Of a stretch of DNA of 64,000 nt, positions 10,719 to 18,259 are shown piece by piece. Source of the stretch: Streptomyces venezuelae (GTDB taxonomy: Bacteria; Actinomycetota; Actinomycetes; Streptomycetales; Streptomycetaceae); the NCBI RefSeq assembly GCF_008642375.1, contig NZ_CP029194.1, forward strand, positions 4,882,501 to 4,946,500, given 5' to 3'. The notes below the pieces were generated by a model. That model was not told where the DNA came from. It ran no database searches and saw nothing but the letters and a program-made list of their open reading frames with translations. The translations under genes and the position numbers were made by a program. Each line of letters opens with the position of its first letter. Position 1 is the first letter of the stretch.

Positions 10719-11978
10719 CTAGCGAGCGTCCTCGCTGTCGATGCCGAGGCCTGGAAGCAGGCCCGGCAGGAGTGGCGGAAGAGTCACGTCCGGTGCGTCG
10801 GGGGGTGCCGGGATCGTGGGTGAGGGCGCCGTCGGCGGGCCGGTCGGGGAGGGCGGCTGGAGCAGCCCCCCGGTGTCGCCGCCGAGGAGACCGTCGTCTT
10901 CCGGTGAGGTGGTGGTGCCGCTGTCCGGGCTCGCGCTCGTGCTCGTACCGGTGCTCGGGGTCGTACCGGACGGGCGGGACGGGGCGGAGGTGCTGCCGGT
11001 GGGCGGCGCCTCGTGGGTGGACGACGGACGCTGGGTGTCCGGCCGGCGGGTGTCCTGCGGGGTGCTGGTTCCGCCGGTCGGGCGGTCGGTGGTGATGCCG
11101 TCCTTCTCCAGGGTGCGGGGAAGCACCGACTGGAGCGGCTCGACCTCTTCGTCCATGGCGTCGAAGACCCCGGTCACCTCGCTGCCGACGTCCGCGAGCT
11201 GCACGGGGAGCCGGTCGCGGAGGCCGTTCCAGGTGTCCCGGTGGGCCTGGGCGAAGGAGTTGAGCCGGGCCATCGGGCCGATCTCGCCGTCCTGCTCGTA
11301 CGCCTCGCGGAGCAGGCGGTGGCCCTCGCTGGCGTCGTGCTTCATTCCGCCCAGGACGCGGCGGATCTCGGTGAGCGACTCGTGGTCGAGGTCGCCGGCG
11401 CGGCCACGCTCCATGAGCCTGCGGGCCTCGCTGAGCCGGGTGGACGCCTGGTCGAGGTAGATGCCGCCGCGGTCCGCGACGTCGTCCGCCATGCCGAGCT
11501 TGATGTCCTCCATGCCCCGCTTGAGCCCGTACAGCGAGTCACCTGGGAGGGCGTCGGAGCTGGCGGCGGCGACACCGCCGAAGGCTCCCGCGGCCACACC
11601 GACGGTGAGACCGCCGGCGGCGAGGCCCTTGGACCAGCGGGAGCGTGGGCGGAGTTTCCGGAGTGGGGAGGCCCGGTGGGCTCCCTTGGCACCCGGTGCC
11701 CGTTGCTCCGGGACCGTAGGTCCCGCGGCCGCGCTCCCCTCCATGAGCATCGCTTCCATGGCGGCGACGAGCTGTGCTCGCTGCACCACCTTGACCTCGG
11801 GGTCCAGCTGTGGTTTCGGCAGTTCGCCGAGGCCGTTCGCCAGGGCCAACAGCCGTCCCTGCTCCGCCGGTTCGGCCGGAGCTTCGGGCTGATCGGCTGC
11901 CGCGCCCTCGGCCGCCCGGTCCTCCAGGGCCTGGGCGAAGGCGTTCGCCCGCCGGTGCGCCGATACGTTCGCGATCAC
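10719..11978 (-). CDS. rsbN: Anti-sigma factor RsbN for sigma-BldN (DUF5667 protein)
   Basis: A 419-residue single-pass membrane protein. The N-terminal cytosolic part (about 1-112) is the presumed sigma-binding region. A transmembrane helix lies near 117-138 (LAAGGLTVGVAAGAFGGVAA), and then comes the DUF5667 outer region starting DALPGDSLYGLKRGMED. The C-terminal third is Ser/Thr/Pro-rich and extracytoplasmic. The gene immediately follows bldN on the same strand, the position of RsbN, which in S. venezuelae holds BldN inactive and delays aerial development. GTG 11978 is chosen because GGAGG lies 8-9 nt upstream; a more upstream GTG lacks spacing. A candidate sigma-BldN promoter lies about 130 nt upstream. 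Confidence 0.88.
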   Translation of the reverse strand: MIANVSAHRRANAFAQALEDRAAEGAAADQPEAPAEPAEQGRLLALANGLGELPKPQLDPEVKVVQRAQLVAAMEAMLMEGSAAAGPTVPEQRAPGAKGAHRASPLRKLRPRSRWSKGLAAGGLTVGVAAGAFGGVAAASSDALPGDSLYGLKRGMEDIKLGMADDVADRGGIYLDQASTRLSEARRLMERGRAGDLDHESLTEIRRVLGGMKHDASEGHRLLREAYEQDGEIGPMARLNSFAQAHRDTWNGLRDRLPVQLADVGSEVTGVFDAMDEEVEPLQSVLPRTLEKDGITTDRPTGGTSTPQDTRRPDTQRPSSTHEAPPTGSTSAPSRPSGTTPSTGTSTSASPDSGTTTSPEDDGLLGGDTGGLLQPPSPTGPPTAPSPTIPAPPDAPDVTLPPLLPGLLPGLGIDSEDAR

Positions 11979-12108
11979 TGGCGGCACCTCCTCTCGTCAT
12001 GACGGTCGACTCCCCGGGGTGTCCGGAAGGTTGCACACCTTGAACGCATCCACTCGAACGAGTGAGTGGCTGCGGGCATGGCGTGACCACAGGGAGCCTG
12101 CATTCCGC

Positions 12109-12137
12109 ACAACGAGCGGCGCGGCACTTGGGTTACG
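12109..12137 (-). promoter_or_regulatory. Candidate sigma-BldN-dependent promoter of rsbN
   Basis: On the minus strand, CGTAAC at 12137-12132 is followed after 17 nt by CGTTGT at 12114-12109. As I recall it, the sigma-BldN consensus is CGTAAC for -35 and CGTTGA for -10 with a spacer of about 16. This gives a full -35 match and 5 of 6 at -10. It sits in the 298-nt gap between bldN and rsbN and would give a leader of about 120 nt. The regulation of rsbN by its own sigma factor has been described in S. venezuelae. Confidence 0.65.
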
Positions 12138-12276
12138 CGCGAAAGATGATCCGACCAGTGTGTCACCGAGTGGTCACCGACTGTGAGTTGTGCGGGGGTC
12201 GTGGGATGTGGGGGGTGGGGCGTGGGCCGGTGGGGCCCGGACCGGCGCGTGGGGGCGCGTGGGGGGCGCGTACCGG

Positions 12277-13068
12277 TCAGCGGGCGTCGTCCGGGAGCAG
12301 GCGGGCCAGGGTGCGGACGGCCCGGTACTGGAGCGTCTTGATGGCGCCCTCGTTCTTCCCCATGACGCGGGCGGTCTCGGCGACCGAGAGGCCCTGGAGG
12401 AAGCGCAGGGTCACGCACTCCTGCTGCTGGGGGTTGAGGCGGCGGACCGCGTCGAGCAGTGCCGCGTTGGAGAGGGACTCCAGGACGGAGTCCTCGGGGC
12501 TGCGCTCCACCTCGTTGGCGTCGAGCATCTCGCCGGTCGTCACTTCGAGGCGGAAGCGGCTGGACTTGAAGTGGTCGGCGACGAGGTTGCGGGCGATGGT
12601 GACGAGCCAGGCGCCGAAGTCGCGGCCCTGCCAGGTGAAGGTGGAGATCCGGCGCAGGGCGCGCAGGAACGTCTCGCTGGTCAGGTCCTCCGCGGTCGCC
12701 TTCCCGCCGACGCGGTAGTAGATGTAGCGGTAGACGGTGTCGCTGTACTGGTCGTACAGGCGGCCGAAGGCCTCGGCCTCGCCGGCCTGGGCGCGCTCGA
12801 CCAGGTCCATCATGCGAGCGCTGTCGCTGTCGGCGGTGGGGCGGCGGGCGGCGGTCGAGGTTCCGGCGCCACCGCGGGTTCCCCGTCTGCCCACGGCGGC
12901 GCTGCCGTCGGCCAGGGCATAGCAAGGGCCGGCGGGTGCCGGTGAGGCGAAGGCGAAGGCGGGGACAGGGCCGGCGTACGCGGTGGGGACGAAGCCGCGC
13001 AAGTGGTCGAGGACCGTTGCGCGCAGCGTAGCCAGGCCCGAGGTGTCAACCCCGACGTGTGGGTACAC
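12277..13068 (-). CDS. bldN: Developmental ECF sigma factor BldN
   Basis: A 263-residue ECF sigma factor. The first 86 or so residues (starting MYPHVGVDTSGLATL) form the BldN-specific N-terminal extension that is removed by proteolysis in S. coelicolor. Sigma region 2 follows (AFGRLYDQYSDTVYRYIYYR, then TAEDLTSETFLRAL), and region 4 is at the C-terminus (GLSVAETARVMGKNEGAIK). BldN drives bldM, chaplin and rodlin genes needed for aerial hyphae. GTG 13068 has GGGAG 8 nt upstream. The gene stands with rsbN downstream, and a long upstream region (13069-13515) holds its promoters. Confidence 0.96.
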   Translation of the reverse strand: MYPHVGVDTSGLATLRATVLDHLRGFVPTAYAGPVPAFAFASPAPAGPCYALADGSAAVGRRGTRGGAGTSTAARRPTADSDSARMMDLVERAQAGEAEAFGRLYDQYSDTVYRYIYYRVGGKATAEDLTSETFLRALRRISTFTWQGRDFGAWLVTIARNLVADHFKSSRFRLEVTTGEMLDANEVERSPEDSVLESLSNAALLDAVRRLNPQQQECVTLRFLQGLSVAETARVMGKNEGAIKTLQYRAVRTLARLLPDDAR

Positions 13069-13515
13069 GGGACTCCCAGAGGCAGAGCTTCCATCACGTG
13101 CAGTGCGGGACCGTTCACTCGTCGTGGCGACGGGAGGGGTCCTTTGTGCGTCTGAGGAGAATAACGCTTCGTACAGGCAGCGCTACACCCAGTTGCTCAA
13201 ATCACCGATTACGTCGTTTCCGTTACTGCTTGCAGTCATAACTGGCCACTGTTCGTGACCGATTGTTGATCGAATTGCTTCCGAGTGTGACTGCGCGGGC
13301 GTTGCGTTGTGCTCAAGTGCAGAACGGGTGAGTGATCGGGGCCGCTGCTGGGTAAGGACCCCGGAATGCCTGGGAGTCGACCTGTGCGGGAGTGTTCGAC
13401 CACGGAAGGGTGAGGGGGCCTGGTCCGGGGTTGTCGCAGATGATCGCAGCCGAAACGTATCGGCAGAGCGGCGGCGCACCGGGGCGAGGCCCCCGGTGCG
13501 AGGCGGGTGTTCGGG
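13069..13515. other. Long upstream region of bldN, no gene
   Basis: This 447-nt gap separates bldN (reading left) from the end of a hydrolase gene. It is locally richer in A/T than its surroundings, especially 13140-13300, as expected for a regulatory region. bldN is known to be repressed by BldD in S. coelicolor, but I could not identify a convincing BldD site by eye. No coding sequence is supported here. Confidence 0.6.
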
Positions 13516-14478
13516 TCAGTGGCGGCGGCGGTGGAGGGCGACCGCGGCGGCGGTGCCGCCGGCGAGCGCGCCCAGGCCCGCGGCGGCGGGGATGCCGACC
13601 TTGGCGGCCTTGCGGCCGGTCCGGTAGTCGCGCAGGCGCCACTCCCGGGCCTTCGCGTGCTTGCGGAGCTTGGTGTCCGGGTTGATCGCGTACGGGTGTC
13701 CGACGAGCGAGAGCATCGGGATGTCGTTGTGCGAGTCGCTGTAGGCGGCGCAGCGGCTCAGGTCGAGGCCCTCGGCGGCGGCGAGCGCGCGTACGGCCTC
13801 GGCCTTGGCCGGTCCGTGCAGGGGCTCGCCGACCAACTTGCCGGTGTAGACGCCGTCGACGGACTCGGCGACCGTGCCGAGCGCGCCGGTCAGGCCGAGT
13901 CGTCGGGCGATGATCGTGGCGGTCTCGACCGGGGCGGCCGTGACGAGCCACACCTTCTGGCCCGCGTCCAGGTGGGCCTGGGCGAGGCCGCGGGTGCCGG
14001 GCCAGATGCGGTCGGCCATGTACTCGTCGTAGATCTCCTCGCCGATCGACATCAGTTCGGAGACGCGGTGGCCCTGGACGATGGACAGGGCGCTGTCGCG
14101 GGCGTCCTGCATGTGCTCGGGGTCCTCGACGCCGGCGAGCCGGAACCAGGCCTGCTGCCAGGCGAAGCGGGCGAGCTCGCGGCGCTGGAAGAACTTCCGC
14201 TTGTACAGGCCGCGGCCGAAGTGGAAGATCGCGGCGCCCTGCATCACGGTGTTGTCGAGATCGAAGAAGGCCGCTGCCTGTACGTCGCCGACGACCGGGA
14301 ACTCCGGTTCGGCCGGGGCGGCGGTCTCGGCGGCCGCGGTCTCCGCCGCCGCCTCCTCCCGCTCCCGTTCCAGCTGGAGCGAGGACTTCCGCGCTGCCTC
14401 GGCAGCGGCCTCGCCTGCGAGGACGCTGCGCGCGGTGGCGGAGCGCCTACGAGGGGTGAGCCATCCCAGAGCGGCCAT
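13516..14478 (-). CDS. HAD-IB family hydrolase (SerB/CicA-like)
   Basis: A 320-residue protein. An N-terminal charged, alanine-rich segment (to about residue 65) precedes the HAD domain. Its nucleophile motif AFFDLDNTVMQG is near residue 71, and motif IV reads YSDSHNDIPML, typical of phosphoserine phosphatase-like (HAD-IB) enzymes. The C-terminus holds a glycine/alanine hydrophobic stretch (AAAGLGALAGGTAAAVAL) followed by a basic tail, so it may be membrane-attached. ATG 14478 (MAALGWLTPRRRS) is the natural start; upstream in-frame codons lack support. The gene is divergent from the glutaredoxin-like gene. The substrate is unknown. Confidence 0.87.
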   Translation of the reverse strand: MAALGWLTPRRRSATARSVLAGEAAAEAARKSSLQLEREREEAAAETAAAETAAPAEPEFPVVGDVQAAAFFDLDNTVMQGAAIFHFGRGLYKRKFFQRRELARFAWQQAWFRLAGVEDPEHMQDARDSALSIVQGHRVSELMSIGEEIYDEYMADRIWPGTRGLAQAHLDAGQKVWLVTAAPVETATIIARRLGLTGALGTVAESVDGVYTGKLVGEPLHGPAKAEAVRALAAAEGLDLSRCAAYSDSHNDIPMLSLVGHPYAINPDTKLRKHAKAREWRLRDYRTGRKAAKVGIPAAAGLGALAGGTAAAVALHRRRH

Positions 14479-14569
14479 GTCGTGAGCATAGCCAGTCTGT
14501 TCGGTACTTCCCGACTTGTGGCGATGCCGGGGCGTGAACACTGCGGGGCTCTCCTGTTAATTGGACAGA

Positions 14570-14848
14570 ATGGACGTCATGTTCGGACGGACGAAGAAGA
14601 AGGACGCCGCATCGCGCACCGTGACGCTGATCGGCAAGCCGGGTTGCCATCTCTGTGACGACGCCCGGGCGGTGATCGAGGCCGTGTGTGCCGAAACAGG
14701 GGCACGATGGGAGGAGAAGGACATCACGCTCGACGAGGAGCTTCACCGGGCGTACTGGGAGCAGATCCCCGTCGTGCTCGTCGACGGTGAACAGCACACC
14801 TTCTGGCGGGTGGATCCCGAGCGGCTCCGGCGCGAGCTGGGTGCGTGA
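14570..14848 (+). CDS. Glutaredoxin-like thioredoxin-fold protein
   Basis: A 92-residue redox protein. TVTLIGKPGCHLCDDARAV contains a CHLC active site in the place of the thioredoxin CxxC, as in the DUF836 glutaredoxin group. The cis-proline region IPVVLVDGEQHTFWRVD follows. It is cytosolic and probably reduces disulphides using mycothiol or thioredoxin; the partner is unknown. ATG 14570 is used, but ATG 14579 is equally possible because no clear ribosome-binding site decides. It lies upstream of the Rex regulon on the same strand, consistent with a redox theme. Confidence 0.87.
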   Translation: MDVMFGRTKKKDAASRTVTLIGKPGCHLCDDARAVIEAVCAETGARWEEKDITLDEELHRAYWEQIPVVLVDGEQHTFWRVDPERLRRELGA

Positions 14849-15026
14849 CCGAAAGGCGGTTACCATCATGGACGTTTTGTTGGGTTTCGGGGGCGGCGTC
14901 GTGAGGAGTGTGTGCGGTTTTGCCCCCTTCGGGATCTCAACGCTCTGACCTGCTCCGCGGTTCCGCGACGATGGGAACCAGTCGCGTGACCCCGGTCACT
15001 TTGGCCGGACAAAACGGACACCATCT

Positions 15027-15055
15027 TTGTGCACGCGTTCACAAAGACATAGCCT
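15027..15055 (+). promoter_or_regulatory. Rex operator (ROP) overlapping the rex-hem promoter
   Basis: TTGTGCACGCGTTCACAA (15027-15044) matches the Streptomyces Rex operator, a near-palindrome of TGTGAACGCGTTCACA type with one asymmetric base pair. A possible promoter uses TTGTGC as -35 and TAGCCT (15050-15055) as -10 with a 17-nt spacer, so Rex bound here would block RNA polymerase. Rex leaves the operator when NADH rises under low oxygen. Confidence 0.9.
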
Positions 15056-15120
15056 GCATTCGACGGGGCGGTCTTGGGACATATGGCCGCCTGCAGCCCC
15101 GCTCATCCCGCAGGAGCACC

Positions 15121-15915
15121 GTGGCAACTGGCCGAACTCACCGACCGGCGACCCGTAGCCGAGGAATTCCCGAGGCCACCGTCGCCCGGCTTCCGCTGTA
15201 TCTGCGCGCACTGACCGCGCTGTCGGAGCGCTCCGTACCCACGGTCTCCTCCGAGGAGCTCGCGGCCGCCGCGGGCGTCAACTCCGCGAAGCTGCGCAAG
15301 GACTTCAGCTACCTCGGCTCGTACGGCACCCGTGGTGTCGGCTACGACGTCGAGTACCTCGTCTACCAGATCTCCCGTGAGCTGGGGCTCACCCAGGACT
15401 GGCCCGTCGTCATCGTCGGCATCGGTAACCTCGGCGCCGCGCTCGCCGGCTACGGCGGCTTCGCCTCCCGTGGCTTCCGGGTCGCCGCGCTGATCGACGC
15501 CGACCCCGCCATGACCGGCAAGCCGGTCGCCGGGATCCCCGTCCAGCACAGCGACGACCTCGAGAAGATCATCAATGAGGACGGCGTCTCCATCGGCGTC
15601 ATCGCGACCCCGGCCGGCGTCGCCCAGCAGGTCTGCGACCGGCTGGTGGCCGCCGGAGTCACCTCCATCCTGAACTTCGCCCCGACCGTGCTCTCCGTGC
15701 CCGACGGCGTGGACGTGCGCAAGGTCGACCTCTCCATCGAGCTCCAGATCCTCGCCTTCCACGAGCAGCGGAAGGCCGGCGAGGAGGCGGGCGCCGAGAG
15801 CGGCCCGGACTCGGGCACGGACACCGGTGCGCCCGCCGCGCCGCCCGCCGCCCGCACCGCGGGCGGCAGCCGCAAGGGACCCGACGGGGACGTCCCCGCC
15901 GTGATGCCGGCATGA
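15121..15915 (+). CDS. rex: Redox-sensing transcriptional repressor Rex
   Basis: A 264-residue repressor. The N-terminal winged helix (VARLPLYLRALTALSER to KLRKDFSYLGSYGTRGVGYD) binds DNA. The Rossmann domain begins VVIVGIGNLGAAL near residue 99 and binds NADH or NAD+. A disordered, Gly/Ala/Pro-rich tail follows from about residue 220. Rex senses the NADH/NAD+ ratio and represses respiratory and haem genes, including its own operon. GTG 15121 has AGGAG 5-9 nt upstream. The stop overlaps the hemA start (ATGA), indicating translational coupling. Confidence 0.96.
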   Translation: MATGRTHRPATRSRGIPEATVARLPLYLRALTALSERSVPTVSSEELAAAAGVNSAKLRKDFSYLGSYGTRGVGYDVEYLVYQISRELGLTQDWPVVIVGIGNLGAALAGYGGFASRGFRVAALIDADPAMTGKPVAGIPVQHSDDLEKIINEDGVSIGVIATPAGVAQQVCDRLVAAGVTSILNFAPTVLSVPDGVDVRKVDLSIELQILAFHEQRKAGEEAGAESGPDSGTDTGAPAAPPAARTAGGSRKGPDGDVPAVMPA

Positions 15916-17276
15916 GCCTCCTCGTCGTCGGGCTGAGCCACCGCAGCGCCCCGGTCTCCATCCTGGAGCGGGCCGCGCTGCCGCAGGACACCCAGATCAA
16001 GCTCCTCCAGGACACCCTCGCCGCCGAACCGGCCGCCGAGGCCACCGCCCTGGCCACCTGCAACCGCATCGAGCTCTACGCCGACGTGGACAAGTTCCAC
16101 GCCGGTGTCGCCGAGCTGTCCACGCTCCTCGCGCAGCACAGCGGCGTCGGCCTGGACGAGCTCACTCCCTATCTCTACGTGCACTACGAGGACCGGGCCG
16201 TCCACCACCTCTTCTCGGTGGCCTGCGGGCTCGACTCCATGGTGGTCGGCGAGGGCCAGATCCTCGGCCAGATCAAGGACGCGCTCGCGCTCGGCCAGGA
16301 GCAGCACACCGCCGGACGCCTCCTCAACGACCTCTTCCAGCAGGCCCTGAGGGTCGGCAAGCGCGCCCACAGCGAGACCGGGATCGACCGGGCCGGGCAG
16401 TCGCTCGTCACCTTCGGCCTGGAGCAGCTCGCCGCCGGCGAGGGCGACACGGACGTCGACACCTGGGCCAAGGGCAAGCGGGCGCTCGTCATCGGCGCCG
16501 GATCGATGTCCTCGCTGGCCGCGGCCACGCTCGCGCGCTCCGGCGTCTCCGAGGTCGTGATCGCCAACCGCACCCTGGCCCGCGCCGAGCGGCTCGCCCA
16601 GATCCTGAGCGAGCCCGGTGGTACGGGAGTGGCCGCACGCGCGGTCGAGATGGTTGCCGTCGGCGACGAACTGACACGTGCCGACGTCGTCGTCTCCTGC
16701 ACCGGCGCCACCGGACTGGTCCTCACCGCCGAGGCCGTCGAGACCGCCGTCCGGGGCCGCCGTACCCCCCTCGCCCTGCTCGACCTCGCCATGCCCCGCG
16801 ACATCGACGCCGCCGCGCACCGGATCCCCGGCGTCCGGCTCGTCGACATCGAGTCGCTCGCCGAGGCCTCCGCCGACGCGCCCATGGCCGCCGACGTCGA
16901 CCAGGTCCGGGGCATCGTCTCCGACGAGGTCGCCGCCTTCGGCGCCGCCCAGCGCGCCGCGCACATCACCCCGACCGTCGTCGCCCTGCGCACGATGGCC
17001 GCCGATGTCGTGGCCAACGAGGTCGCCCGGCTCGAAGGCCGGCTGCCCGGCCTCGACGACAAGCAGCGCGCCGAGATCACCCAGACCGTGCGACGCGTGG
17101 TCGACAAGCTCCTGCACGCGCCGACCGTGCGGGTCAAGCAGCTGGCCAGCGAGCCCGGCGGCGCCGGGTACGCGGACGCGCTGCGGACACTCTTCGACCT
17201 CGACCCGGAGACGGTCGCATCCGTCAGCCGGGCCGACCTGAATGACGCCGACGTCAAGAACCGAGGGCGAGTATGA
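15912..17276 (+). CDS. hemA: Glutamyl-tRNA reductase
   Basis: A 454-residue enzyme that reduces glutamyl-tRNA(Glu) to glutamate-1-semialdehyde, the first committed step of C5-pathway tetrapyrrole synthesis. The catalytic cysteine is C50 in ATCNRIELY. SMVVGEGQILGQIK is the family signature, and the NADPH Rossmann loop is VIGAGSMSSLAA. A C-terminal dimerisation domain ends in DLDPETVASVSR. The start overlaps the rex stop and the end overlaps the hemC start by ATGA, so rex-hemA-hemC-hemD form one coupled operon under Rex control. Confidence 0.97.
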   Translation: MSLLVVGLSHRSAPVSILERAALPQDTQIKLLQDTLAAEPAAEATALATCNRIELYADVDKFHAGVAELSTLLAQHSGVGLDELTPYLYVHYEDRAVHHLFSVACGLDSMVVGEGQILGQIKDALALGQEQHTAGRLLNDLFQQALRVGKRAHSETGIDRAGQSLVTFGLEQLAAGEGDTDVDTWAKGKRALVIGAGSMSSLAAATLARSGVSEVVIANRTLARAERLAQILSEPGGTGVAARAVEMVAVGDELTRADVVVSCTGATGLVLTAEAVETAVRGRRTPLALLDLAMPRDIDAAAHRIPGVRLVDIESLAEASADAPMAADVDQVRGIVSDEVAAFGAAQRAAHITPTVVALRTMAADVVANEVARLEGRLPGLDDKQRAEITQTVRRVVDKLLHAPTVRVKQLASEPGGAGYADALRTLFDLDPETVASVSRADLNDADVKNRGRV

Positions 17277-18259
17277 CCGAGAGGGCACTGAGGCTCGGGA
17301 CCAGGCGCAGCAAGCTCGCCATGGCCCAGTCCGGGCACGTGGCCGACGCCGTCCGGCAGCTGACCGGCCGGCCCGTCGAGCTCGTGGAGATCACGACGTA
17401 CGGGGACACCTCCCGGGAGCACCTCGCACAGATCGGCGGCACCGGCGTCTTCGTCGCCGCCCTGCGCGACGCGCTGCTCGCCGGGGACGTGGACTTCGCC
17501 GTCCACTCCCTGAAGGACCTGCCGACCGCCCAGCACCCCGAGCTCGTGCTGGCCGCGATCCCGAAGCGCGAGGACCCGCGCGACGTGCTGATCGCACGGG
17601 AAGGCGTCACACTCGACCGGCTGCCCAAGGGCGCCCGCGTCGGCACCGGCTCGCCGCGGCGCATGGCCCAGCTCCACGCGTACGCGCGCAGCCACGGTCT
17701 GGAGATCACCTGTGTCCCGATCCGGGGGAACATCGACACCCGGGTCGGCTACGTACACAGCGGTGAACTGGACGCGGTGGTACTCGCCGCGGCCGGTCTC
17801 AACCGCATCGGCGGGACCGCGGAGCTGACCGGCTCCCTGTCGCTCGACCACCTGTCGGTCGACTCGGTCCTGCCCGCCCCCGGTCAGGGGGCCCTGGCGA
17901 TCGAGTGCCCGGCGTCCGACGCCGAGCTCGTCGCCACGCTCGCCGCTCTCGACGACCCGCTCACGCGGGCCGCCGTGACGGCCGAGCGATCCCTGCTCGC
18001 CGCCCTGGAGGCCGGCTGCTCCGCACCCGTGGGTGCGCTGGCCGACCTGCTGGCCGACGACCCCGGTCACGGGCAGGTTGTCACCGAAATGCGCCTGCGC
18101 GGCGTCGTCGGCACCACCGACGGCTCGACGCTGGTGCAGCTGTCCACCACCGGTCCCGTACCCACCTCGCACGACGAGGCGATGCAGCTCGGACGCGAAC
18201 TCGCGGACGAGATGCTCGCCAAGGGTGCGGCTGGTCTTATGGGGGAGCGAGCACTTTGA
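17273..18259 (+). CDS. hemC: Hydroxymethylbilane synthase (porphobilinogen deaminase)
   Basis: A 328-residue enzyme that joins four porphobilinogen units into hydroxymethylbilane. Signature stretches are LRLGTRRSKLAMAQSGHVA at the N-terminus, HSLKDLPT with the substrate-binding lysine and aspartate, GTGSPRRMAQL, and the dipyrromethane-cofactor cysteine C249 in LEAGCSAPVG. Length is normal. Its stop overlaps the TTG start of hemD by 3 nt. Confidence 0.97.
   Translation: MTERALRLGTRRSKLAMAQSGHVADAVRQLTGRPVELVEITTYGDTSREHLAQIGGTGVFVAALRDALLAGDVDFAVHSLKDLPTAQHPELVLAAIPKREDPRDVLIAREGVTLDRLPKGARVGTGSPRRMAQLHAYARSHGLEITCVPIRGNIDTRVGYVHSGELDAVVLAAAGLNRIGGTAELTGSLSLDHLSVDSVLPAPGQGALAIECPASDAELVATLAALDDPLTRAAVTAERSLLAALEAGCSAPVGALADLLADDPGHGQVVTEMRLRGVVGTTDGSTLVQLSTTGPVPTSHDEAMQLGRELADEMLAKGAAGLMGERAL

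Noticed and set aside
13069..13515. Possible BldD operator in front of bldN
   Set aside because: I found no stretch that fits the BldD palindrome well enough to claim it by eye.
15450..17288. A 612-codon minus-strand frame
   Set aside because: Antisense to rex and hemA; composition is that of a mirrored coding strand.
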